64,000 nucleotides of DNA from Strix aluco (taxonomy: Eukaryota; Chordata; Aves; Strigiformes; Strigidae): positions 10,259,466-10,323,465 of the forward strand of contig NC_133954.1 in NCBI RefSeq assembly GCF_031877795.1. Reading direction: 5' to 3'. The notes below the pieces were generated by a model. It was given only the letters and a program-made list of their open reading frames with translations, was not told the DNA's origin and did no database searches. Made by a program: the position numbers and the translations under genes. This document shows, piece by piece, positions 19,540 through 29,449 of this stretch (the first letter of the stretch is position 1; every line of letters starts with the position of its first letter).

Positions 19540-19980
19540 GTTTGTTGGATTCACAAAGCAGCGGCGCTGGGCCCCTGCCCGGGGCTGGTGGATGCTCTTG
19601 TTCTGGGCCAGCTGGGGGGTGGGTGGGGTGAAGTGGCCTTGCCGGGGCCTGTCCCCGGGGCCTGTCCCCGGGGCCTGTCCCCGGGCTGCTCCCGCTCTGC
19701 CGCGGGGCCCTTCCTGCTCCTGCCCGAAATCCCATCGGGGCCCCGGGAGAGAACGGGGGTGGGAGGGGGCGGCCGGAGGGTTCGCTGCGGGTTTTGGTCA
19801 CCCCAAATGTTCTTCGCCGGGCGGGGAGAAGGGGGTTCCCTGGTGGGGGGGGGGGAATGGGGCGCTCCGGGGAGCGAGTGCGGGAGGGGGCGGGCGCCGG
19901 CGGTGGCGTCCCTGTGAGGAATGAGCCGAAAGAGCGGCTTTTCGGGTCAGCACCGTCCGCGGGCGGGGCGGGGCCGGGCT
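19540..19980. other. RPL27-IFI35 intergenic segment with a 13-bp triplication
   Basis: No gene is seen. Three exact tandem copies of GGGGCCTGTCCCC occupy 19644-19682. The rest is GC-rich and leads into the IFI35 promoter. Confidence 0.6.
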
Positions 19981-19986
19981 GCGGAA

Positions 19987-20004
19987 GGGAAAGCGAAAGC
20001 GAAG
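19987..20004 (+). promoter_or_regulatory. IFI35: ISRE upstream of IFI35
   Basis: GGGAAAGCGAAAGCGAAG contains the ISRE core GAAANNGAAA (19989-19998) with a third GAA repeat. It lies about 170 bp before the IFI35 start codon. Binding by ISGF3/IRF factors and interferon induction follow from the known biology of IFI35. Confidence 0.8.
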
Positions 20005-20039
20005 AGCGGGAGGTGGGGAGGCGGCCCCGGTGCTCGGCC

Positions 20040-20165
20040 CGGCTCTCCCGGCGCCCGGCCCGGCTCTCCCGGCGCCCGGCCCGGTTCTCCCGGTGCTCGG
20101 CCCGGTTCTCCCGGCGCCCGGCCCGGCTCTCCCGGCGCTCGGCCCGGCTCTCCCGGCGCCCGGCC
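20040..20165 (+). repeat. 21-bp minisatellite, six copies, in the IFI35 leader
   Basis: Six head-to-tail 21-bp units of CGGCTCTCCCGGCGCCCGGCC type, differing mainly by C/T changes, fill 20040-20165 and stop 10 bp before the IFI35 ATG. A partial copy precedes them at 20028-20039. The period is a multiple of three, and the frame stays open into IFI35. Confidence 0.85.
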
Positions 20166-20175
20166 CGCCGCGGCG

Positions 20176-23101
20176 ATGGATTCGGCGGAGGTGAGGGGCC
20201 GAGCGGGGGGAGCGGCGGGCGGGGGCGGCGGGGGGGCTCGGCGCAGGGGGGCTCAGCACCGCTCCTGTCTTTAGGACTCCCTCATCCAGCTGTCCCGCGA
20301 CTGCGGCCCGGAGAGGGGCGGCCCGGAGGGGACCCCCCCGGAGGGGACCCCCGAGCGAGTCCGGTGGGAGATCGAGCGTTGCAAGGTGCGTCCCTGAGAC
20401 GGGGGTCGGGCCCGATCCGCGCCCCCGCCCCCCCCCCGGGGTCCCCCCGGCCGGGCGCGCTGGGAGCTGGAGGCTCTCGAGCCGGGAGTGGCGAGGGGGG
20501 TGTCCCGCGGCTGGGAGACCGCACCGGGCCCGGGGAGCAGCCCGTGGGGGTGGCCCGGGTCTGCGGGGTGCCGCTGTCTGAGGGTGCCTCCCCCAGGAAC
20601 TTTGTAGCGCTCTGGAGCAAGAGAACGTGCAGCTCCTGATGGCCAAGGAAGCTGTAGAGCAAAGGACACAAGAGCTGAGGAAAGAGGGAGACCTTCTTTA
20701 TGAAAATCTTGAACAACAAATGTCTTTAAACAGAGATGAAGAGAAATCCTGCCAGGTTGGTGGTCAGAGGACTCGTCTTGGGCTCGGAAAGGCAGCAGCA
20801 GGTGGGGGGGCTGCACCCCTCGGCTCCCCACTCTGGGAGCACTTTGCTCTGGAGCCAGCACAGGTTTCACGTCGGGCCCGTGCCGAGGAGTGAGCTCGTG
20901 CTGGGCGGTGGAGCGAGGGCCGTAATCAAACACGGGGAGCCAGGGCAGGGCTGCAGGCAGCCAAGAGCAGGAAAACGGCGCGGGTGGAGCCGTGTCCAAG
21001 AAGAGTGCTTGTGCTTAAAACAGAGAGCAGGCTGCAGCCCCTCGCGTCCTGGCGGTTGCCTTACTGCCCCTTCTGCCTTTCCTTCCAGGCGGGCATTTTG
21101 GCAGCAAAGGCGGAGAAGAACAGACTGGAGCAGGAGAAGCAGATGCTGAAAGAGAAGCTGGAAGAAGTGAAGAAGAGGATCCTCTGTGAGGATCCAGTGA
21201 TGGTAACAGTGTGTCTGGGTGCTGCTGATGAGGGGTGCGAGCCTGGCTGGAGAGGCTGCGGACGAATGCAGCTGGGTGCTGTGTGACGACTGGCTAGCGG
21301 GTGGCTCCTCTGCCAGGGCCAGAAGCTCCAGTCGTGGCTTTGGGACTCCAGGCACAGCCAGACCCTAGGAGAGGCTCTGCTGAGGCTCTCCAGCTGTTTA
21401 TTTTGAGCCATGAGCTCATTTCTACTCTGAATTGCCAGGGACAGGCCATGTGCAGGGTCCAGTCTCCTCCAGGTGCTATCTGTGTACTCAAACCTAGATG
21501 CTGCCCACCTTGCCAGAGAAGAAAATGGTGTTTAAGGGAGTTGTGACAAACAAGGAGGACATAAACAAGCTGATGCTCATCCCTCTGATCCGCTACCCTC
21601 TGCCGGGGGGCTCAGCTCTCATCACCTTTGAGAAGGCAGAGGGTAAGAGCGAGAAGAGCGCTGCCACAGCCGGCTGTCCTGGCTGGGCAGCTCTGGGGCC
21701 TGCTCTGCATCCCCTCCCTGCGGGGCTCGGAGCTCTGTCCCTCTGCGGCATCGTGGGGGGTTATGCCCCCTCCCCAAAGCATCGGCTGCCCCACGCCCTG
21801 TCCCGCGCGGTGCTCGGAGCTGGCTGTCCATCCCCGTGCTGGGCGCTCTCCCTGCTTGCAGTGGCCCAGAGGATCGTGGAGGCGAAGGAGCACGTGGTGG
21901 AGCTGAGCTATGGGGAGGAGCTGGAGGAGCTGGAGCGGTGCAGGGTGCGCGTGCGGGCAGCGCCGGTGGATGTGCTGCTGCCGTCTGCCCTGGAGGTGGG
22001 TCCCAAGGCCCATGGCCCCCACCCCGCACCGCAGAGCTGCCCTGGGCACGCAGCGGCTTTGCTGTGCCCCACTGCGCCTCTGCCCAGGCTGGTCTCTGCC
22101 CAGCTCAGTGCGTCAGTGCTGCAGCTCCGCGCTGCTCCCCGAGCTCTGACCGGCCCTGCCCTGCCCTGGCTCTCACCAGCCCGTGCCCACAGATCCAGCT
22201 GACTCGCAGCAGCAGGAGTATCGTGGTGTCTGACCTGCCAGGCCTCGGCATGCCCCAGGAGGCACTGCTGGACAAGCTGGAGCTCTTCTTCAGCAAGACG
22301 AAGAACGGGGGCGGCGAGGTGGAGAGCAGGGAGTTCCTGGACAACACTGGCCAGGTGGTGCTGACCTTCGCGCAGGACGGAGGTGCGTGGGGTGTGCTGG
22401 GCTCGGGCTGCTGGCAAGGGGGGGCACGGCCGTCTCCTGAGAGCTGATGGAGCGGTGGCTGTGGGGAGCGGGGAAGGCAGCGTGAGCCCGGGCTGTCCTG
22501 CCTCCCCCGAGGCCGTGCGGGTGAGCTGGGGCCGGGCAGCGCCAGCCTCGGTGTCTGTGCAGGACGTCACCGCCCCTGGGGCGCAGTGGGGCCCGGCCGC
22601 TCAGGGCTTCCCTCTCCCTCTGCAGTGGCAGAGCCACTCATTGAGAGAGGACACATCCAGGTGCTTATTGGGAAAGGAAGATACCACCTCAAAATATCTC
22701 CGTGCATGACCGGAGACGTCGCTAGCCTGCAGGTGAGGGCACGAGCCCCGGTGCCACGCAGCACCTGCCCGCCCAGGGCGAGGCAGCTGGGCCGGGGATC
22801 CCCAGGGCACGGGTCCCTGAGCCCAGCAGCCCCCCCCGCCCGGCGAGAGCCCCGAGGGGGCCCTTCCCCGCGGCACCGGGCCCACGGCGCTCTCCCCGGC
22901 TCTGCCCAGCTCCAGCCCTCCCGCTGCCCCAGCACCGTCCTGCTCTCGGGGATCCCGGACGTGCTGGCCGAGGAGCCCATGCGGGACGCCCTGGAGATCC
23001 ACTTCCAGAAGACCAGCCGCGGCGGGGGAGAGGTGGACGCGCTGGCCTACGTGCCGGTGGGACGACAAGGGGTGGCCGTCTTCATGGAGGACGAGGGCTA
23101 G
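20176..23101 (+). CDS. IFI35: Interferon-induced 35 kDa protein (NMI/IFI35 family)
   Basis: Nine coding exons, 20176-20190, 20275-20385, 20597-20755, 21089-21202, 21498-21642, 21862-21995, 22193-22382, 22626-22732 and 22910-23101, give 388 residues (human 286). Two NMI/IFI35 domains (NID) follow an N-terminal coiled coil. The first holds PLPGGSALITFEKAEVAQRIV; the later region has LDKLELFFSKTKNGGGEVE and, near the C-terminus, STVLLSGIPDVLAEEPMRDA and IHFQKTSRGGGEVDAL, each with the NGGGE-type turn. IFI35 and NMI form cytoplasmic complexes induced by interferon that tune innate signalling, and both can act as secreted alarm signals. Exons 2-4 (about 125 residues, mostly charged coiled coil) make the N-terminus longer than in human IFI35 and more like NMI. 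An ISRE lies upstream. Confidence 0.93.
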
Positions 23102-23131
23102 TGCTGGCCACCCGCACCGGGCACGGCGGGG

Positions 23132-23137
23132 ATTAAA
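23132..23137 (+). terminator. IFI35: IFI35 polyadenylation signal (ATTAAA)
   Basis: ATTAAA 30 bp after the stop codon. Only about 220 bp separate it from the ISRE of the next gene. Confidence 0.65.
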
Positions 23138-23360
23138 GCATCTGCGGGCAGCGGCGTGTCTGTCGTGATGGGGGGGGCCGTGGGCAGGGCCGGGCCCTCC
23201 GGGGCGGCGGGGCGGGCTCTGGGCTCCGCGGCCGGGCCGGGCTGGGCCGCGCTCTGGGCTCCGCGGTCGGCCTAGGCCGGGCTGCGCTGGGCCGGGCCTG
23301 GCCGGGCCCTCCCGAGGCGCCGAGCGGGGCCCAGGCCGGGCCGGGGGCGGGGCGGCCCCG

Positions 23361-23379
23361 GTTTCGCTTTCGTTTCCCC
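23361..23379 (-). promoter_or_regulatory. ISRE upstream of the RBM43/DTX3L-like gene
   Basis: Read on the minus strand this is GGGGAAACGAAAGCGAAAC, with the ISRE core GAAAGCGAAA. It lies about 125 bp before the start codon at 23506 in a CpG-rich stretch. ISREs work in either orientation, so interferon control of the downstream gene is likely but inferred. Confidence 0.75.
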
Positions 23380-23505
23380 TCGGCGGCGGCGGGGCCGGAG
23401 CGGGGCGCAGGGAGCGGAGCCGGGGCTCGGCGGGGCCGGGGCTCGGCGGGGGCCGGGCCGGGGGGGTGCGGGGCGGGGGGAGCTGCTGCCGGGCCCCGCG
23501 CAGGC

Positions 23506-26500
23506 ATGGCGGGCCGCACGGTGCGGGTGGGCGGCCTCCCCGCAGACCTGCCCCCGGACAGGGTGGCCGACAAGCTGACCATCCACTTCCTGCGCTCCCG
23601 CAACGGCGGCGGCGAGATCGCCGAGCTCCGGGTGCTGCCGGGCGGCTCCGGGCCCTGCGCCCTCATCACCTTCGAGGCGCGGGAAGGTAACGGCCGCCGG
23701 GGCCCGCGACGGCCCGTGGGCGCTGCCCGAGCGCCCGGCCCCGACCCCCGCCCGGTGTCCCCCGGCCCCGCCTCGGCCTGGGCTGACGCGGGTGCCCGGT
23801 GGCTGTTCCCCCGCAGTGGCCCAGAGGATCCTGAAGGCCAAGAGCCACGTGTTGTCTATCGGAGGGAAGAAATACCCGCTGGAAGTGACGGCGCACGGCG
23901 TGGAGCTGAGCCCCGATGAGGTAGCGAGGAGCGGGCAGCCCTGTCCCTGCGGCGTGGCAGCCCCGGCTGCTCCAGACCCGCTCTGGCCTGGCGACGCGCT
24001 GGGGAAGGGAGACCTCGCTCTCTCCTTTAACCTTCATTACACTTAGAGCAAATCCGGTTTTATTCAAATCAGGAATTTTTTTTTTTCCTGTGCTAATAAC
24101 GCAGGGACAGCCAGGCAGGCTGTGTGCTCAGCTCTTTGGTATTTGTGCCAGTCAGAGCAAGGAGGAATAGTCAGACTGGAGGGAAGGGGCACTTTCCCCC
24201 AGCCCATCTGGTGACACACGGGGGATCCGGTTAATGCCGCTGCCCTGTCATCAGCTGGACACCGTGTCATCAGCTGGACACGCTCCTTCTCAGGAGAGCT
24301 TAGGAGACAGACATGCTGGTGTCTGGGAGGCACTGGAGAGTTCTTGCCTCTTCTTCCAGTTTCAGGAGAGTATGGCAGCAGACACATCTCATGTTTTCAT
24401 GTCTGAGCACTGAAAACAAGGGCACGGGAGTCAGCCTGGCGTCGCAGACCTTTCTGCAAGCCTGTGGTGCCAGGCTGCTGGAAGGTGTGCAGCCAAAGCT
24501 CTGGGAGAGCAAGAGGGCAACTGAGAGTGGATTTCTTGGGCTTGGGCTGTTTGCAGAGCCCCCAGCGTGTAGAAGTGGGGCCGCATCTCTGTGCAACTTT
24601 CCCTTTGCATTCCTTGTTTGCAGAAAGCTTTTGAGTATGTGTACAAGGTCTGAGAGTTGCTTGGGCTGGCTGGGTCTTTCAGCCCTGCCCGTGCTACGTT
24701 CCCAACTTGTTTGACAGCAGGATGCTGAGAGGGAGGTGGTGGATCTTGTGGTCTCTTCTGTTATAATAATGCAGGAGCTGTGGCCAGTGTCAGGTGCATT
24801 TGCCTCCCCCTGTGCTTGGAGGGGGGTTGGTTTTGGTCCTTGCTCTCTCACTCTCTTGCTGTCTACTTGCAGATCTTCATACGCACTTGCATGATAGTTG
24901 ACTATGGCAAACTTCCTGCTGGCAAAACCCTCCTGAGGAACTTGCATAAAGGCTACAGCAACGTGCAGTTCAACTTCGACTCCAAGAACACACACTGCAT
25001 AGTCAAGGGACCGTTCACTGAGCTTCAGGCCTTCAGCAGAGACCTGCTGGGCAGCCTGAACCTCAAGAGCCAAGCAGCTGGCGAGATCCTGCTGCCAGGA
25101 TCCAGCCACGTGGCCGAAGAGACCAGAACGCAGAGTCACCCGCAAGCGCCTGACCCCGCTGCGTCAGCGCGAGAGGCAGCAAAGCTGCCGAACTGGGACC
25201 AGGTGTGCGAAAAGGCAGCTAAAGCCCCTTCACCTCGGGGCCCGGTGGATGGGGAAGCTGTGGAAGACCTGGAGGACTTTTCCCTAGTGATGGACTCGGA
25301 CATTTACTTGTACATGCAGAGGTTCTGTACCGCCGAGTACCGAGGTGTGCTACGCCAGCATCGTGTGGACGTGGTGGATGTTAGCAGTGATGGCATCGCC
25401 ATACTGTACCTGCAGCCATCTGCAGGTGTGTCTGGGGACATGGACGCCCTGCGACAAGCCCGTCTGGCCCTGCAGCAGCTTTACCAGCAGCTGGAGGTGA
25501 GCTTGCGCAAGGAGAAGATCACCAAGGAAGGACTGCACATGGACAGCCAGGCACTTGGGGCTCTGACACGTGAGCTGCAGAAACTGTATCCCCAGTTGCT
25601 CTGCCATGAGGATGAGAAGCAGCTTTATCTCATTGGAAACCTTGTTGATGTGTCCCAGGCCAAGCAGTACCTTCAGGATTTCGGCACCAGAAGAGGTGCT
25701 GCACACGCAGTCGGCACGCTCAGCAGCGGCCTGCCCTCGCGCCCAGCGACCTCCCGCACCGCAGAGGCTGCGCTGCACGAGCCCAAAGCACTCATGGATG
25801 CTTCAACCTCAAGGCTCAGCCCAGGCAGGCCGGAGCTGAAGGGTGAGCTCAAGCTGGCTGCCAGCTTCAGTGCTCTGAGGGCTGACAAGTCTCAGGCCAG
25901 CCGGGCCCTCTCGCGGAATCGGGATGCTCCACCAGCGGGACAGGCGCAGCTTTCTGGAGAACACGTACTGGAGGCAGATGCTCTGGGTCCAAGTGACCCA
26001 GCAGCACAGACCCAGCAGTTGCAGCCTTGTGTCTCTACAGGAGAGGTGGTTTTGGGGCCAGCAGTGGAGTCTGAGCAGAAGGACCCCAAAGAATGGGACC
26101 ATGTGAAAGGCGGTGCCAGGCTGACACGACACAGGGCTCTGTCTCCTCCTGCGGGCAAAGGGAGCGGCACCTCGCAGCATCCTGGGGACTCTCAAGGCTC
26201 AGGTGCCGTAAAGCACCACCCCCTCGCCAGCACGTCTAGTGCCTTTGATGTGACAGGGACCTCTTCTGCTTTGGACTCTAAACCCTCTGGGCCCAGGCCT
26301 CTGCTGCGACGCTCCAACAGCTTCTCGCTGCCGAGGCCAACGGGGAGCGCCCAGCCCCAGGAGCCTGGCAGGGCAGGTGGCAGGGTGAGCGAAGAATTGA
26401 GCCTGGACTCCCTGCAGTGGTCTTACCTGAAGGATGTTTGCCGCGCTGCCATCGATGAACTGTGCAGGGATGGAGCTGTGCAGATCTCGGAGCGTCGTAG

Positions 26501-28835
26501 CGGGGACTGCACTGTGCTGACGCTACGGGCAGCGGACAGGAGCGAGCTTCTCCAGGCTAAGTGGAAGGTGGAAGCTCTTGTGCAGAAGTGTCCTGACCTT
26601 GTGTGTCAGAGTATGAGCTACTCGGAGCTCGCTGTCGATGGTCCCGATGACAGTGCCCTGAGCGAACTGTGCAGCCTCTTGCGAGAAAACTCCCTCCAGG
26701 TTGGACTCAGCAAAGACAAGTACAACCTGTATCTTGCCTGCCCCAAGGAGGTGCTGCCAGGAGTTACCGAGGCCTTCCGCATCTTTTCTTCCAGGAGGCT
26801 CTGCACCCTGAAGTCTTCATCCTTGTCTCCAGGGCAGGAGAGCATGGGGCACTCAAGTGTCATCCAGCCAAGCAGGAGCCAGGATGCGGTTCCGGGTGCA
26901 GCCCTTCCCGGCAGCCTGGAGTCCCTGCAGGTGGGCCTGCAGCACCTGAACATTTCCGATGAAGCAGACCATGCAGATGTGCTCAGGGCTTTCCAGCTGC
27001 CAGAGGCTGAGGAAAAGAGACCCCCCAGTCCTTGGGGGTTCCAGCAGGCACTGGGGCAGCAGGAGGGCAATGACCGTGTTGATTTTGGGACTGTGCAAGG
27101 AGGAAGCAGCCTTCTGAGCCCTAGTGTAGTGGACAAGCCAAGTCCTGCTGGTCTGAGGGAGTCCCTGGAACAGGCGAAGACAAAACTGTCTGTGGGGGAG
27201 CTTGACATTGCACGGCTAAAGCAGGTTTTGCCAGACAGATTCCAGTTTGTGAGAGACAGGAGCAGAGGAGGCCACAATGAAGCGATGGGACAGCTGCGCT
27301 CACCAGTGCCTGCCGCGGACGCTGCCCCTCACTCCCTGCCCGCCTGGCTGTACCGGGCTGCGGCTGCTGAGCCGCCCGCAACTGCGGCCCAGCGGGCACC
27401 TGCAGCAGAGCCCCAGGGCCCGGGAAGGGCCCTGCACCCAGCGGGCAGGAGCAGCGGGCAGGAGGAGCCCGACCCCCCGTCACGGCAGGCGAGAGGCCCC
27501 AGCCCCGGTCAGGAGAGTGGCAGGAGCCCTCCGGGCCACTGCGATGCCTGCCAGGGCTCGGGTGTGACCTGCCAGGCGCCCTGCGGCCATGCCTTGTGCA
27601 GGACGTGTTTTGCTGCCGACAGTCCGCAGCCAGCTTGCTGCAGGGCGGCCCCGAGCTGCGGGATCTCAGGGACATTCAGGATCTCCTCCCGGTCTCAGAG
27701 TCTGCCTGGCTACTATCGAGACCCAACGCTCCAGGTTTCCTACATCATCCCTGATGGGGTGCAAGGGGTAGGTACCCACGCCGGGGGCTTCCCCGTCCCG
27801 CTCAGGACCTGCGCTGGGTTCTGTCAGTGTGGCTGGGGTGGGGAGGGCAGCTACAGCCCCGTGGCCCACGCACAGAGCAGCAGAGGTGTTGACCTGTGTG
27901 GAAGGCAAAAATCTCCACACCAGGCTTGGGAGCAGCTTGCCGCTTTTGCAGAGTGTGACCTCTGTTTTTAGCTCAAAGTGACTGGCAGCAGCCCGTGGGG
28001 GCCACAGTCATCTGTGTATTTTCAAGCTGGACAGAACCTCAGAAGCCAGCTCTGAGGCACAGCACTCAGGTGGTTGTTTAAAATGCTTTTTTCCTATTCT
28101 AAGGTTGGTGATCCCCGCCCAGGACAGCCTTACAAAGGGGGAAATTTTTATGCCTTCCTGCCTGACAACAGGGAAGGGCGGAAGACGGCAATGCTGCTGA
28201 AGAAAGCTTTTGACCATGGGCTGACATTCCAGATCAAGTCCTGCAATGGAGAGGAAAGAGTGACATGGGGCCTTATCCCCCACAAAACCTCCTGGGATGG
28301 AGGCAAAGCCAGGTATGGCCCAGCTTGTCCCAAGCTTCCAGGCATGGGTTTGGTTTTTTTTAGCAATGGGAGGAGGAGAACCGTGGGCTTCAGCTCAACA
28401 AATCCCACATGGGTGGCTCTGCCAGGCTCCCACAATGGCGGAGCTGGTGCCTCCCTTTGCTCAGCTCGGGGCAGCTGTGGTGTGGCAGTCCAGCCCTGGC
28501 ACCCTCCAGCCCATCCCATGCCCGTAAGTTCCCCAGGGACAGGAATTCCGGGCCCTGTCACCTCCAGCTGTCCTGGCGCTGCCCGTGACAGCGCTCTGCC
28601 GCCAGCCATGGGCGCCGGCTGTGCCTGCGGGCAGCAGCAGTTCCCCGGGAGCAGGACTTCCACCCCCAGGCCCTGGTGAAGGGATGGGGTGAAAATAAAT
28701 GGCTGCTCCCCTCAGCGGTTTCAGCCCCCTGGGCAGGGTTTACACGGCTCCCCTCTGCCCCCCAGGAGCGGCTACCCGGACGCCCAGTACCTCCGTGAGG
28801 TTTGCACAGTGCTGAAGAGCCTGGGCATCGCCTGA
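23506..28835 (+). CDS. RBM43-like/DTX3L-like protein: RRM, KH-like blocks, RING, Deltex C-terminal domain
   Basis: Five coding exons, 23506-23686, 23817-23920, 24873-27767 (a single 2.9-kb exon), 28104-28312 and 28766-28835, give 1152 residues with consistent phases. Residues 4-78 form an RRM/NID-like domain (TVRVGGLPADLPPDRVADKL, NGGGEIAELR). Residues 96-370 resemble RBM43 (IFIRTCMIVDYGKLPAGK; MDSDIYLYMQRF near residue 238). Residues 378-605 are low complexity. A second KH-like block spans about 605-735. A RING-type cluster (CDAC, CGHALCRTC) starts near residue 985, and a DTC domain covers 1028-1152 (SLPGYY, PDNREGRK, IPHKTSWDGG, GYPDAQYL). In DTX3L the RING-DTC unit is an E3 ubiquitin ligase that also uses NAD+ with PARP9. 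E3 activity here is inferred. I do not know an established name; it may be annotated as DTX3L-like or RBM43-like. Confidence 0.85.
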
Positions 28836-29423
28836 GCCTCCCCGCCACAGCCCCGCCTGCGCTTCGCCTTCCTTTCCAGCTGGCAGAACTGCAGCTTAGC
28901 ACAGACGGCTCAGGAAAAAGCAGGTGTTTGTCCGAGGAGCTCCCGTGTCCCCAGAGGCAGCCAGAAATCTGCACATTAGTGACAGCAGCAACCTCCATCC
29001 CCACCCTCTGCCAGCCTCGGCATAGATCAGAGCTTCCCTGAAACTCCAGCTCCTCTGGCCGCAGGTCTTCGCCCGCTTGTGCCAGCACCAGCTCCAGGCT
29101 GAGCCCTGGCCTGGGTTTCGGCAGCACAACCCACACCCGGGCAGGAGCCTGCCTGTACCCCAGCTCGTCCACCGCCAGCCACTACAGGCAGGTTCCAGCT
29201 CAGCCAGCGCCGGAGCCTGTGCCAGAGCCGAGCTGTTGCTGAACTCAGCTGCTCACTCAGACATTTCAGGCCCCAAGCAGACAGCCCCTGGCTGCAGCCC
29301 CTCCCCGGCACCTGCTCCGGGCCAGCAGCCAACTGCTGCTCTCTGGGGTGAGCATTAGGGGCCCAGGACAGCTGCCTCCCTGAGAATGTACAGGCAGGGA
29401 CAGTCTCCAAGGGGAGAAACACA

Positions 29424-29429
29424 AATAAA
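29424..29429 (+). terminator. Polyadenylation signal of the RBM43/DTX3L-like gene (AATAAA)
   Basis: AATAAA about 590 bp after the stop, followed by a T/GT-rich segment. This is the first canonical hexamer downstream of the last exon; the one near 28695 lies in the final intron. Confidence 0.55.
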
Positions 29430-29449
29430 CAAGATTTGTTCCCGCATTT

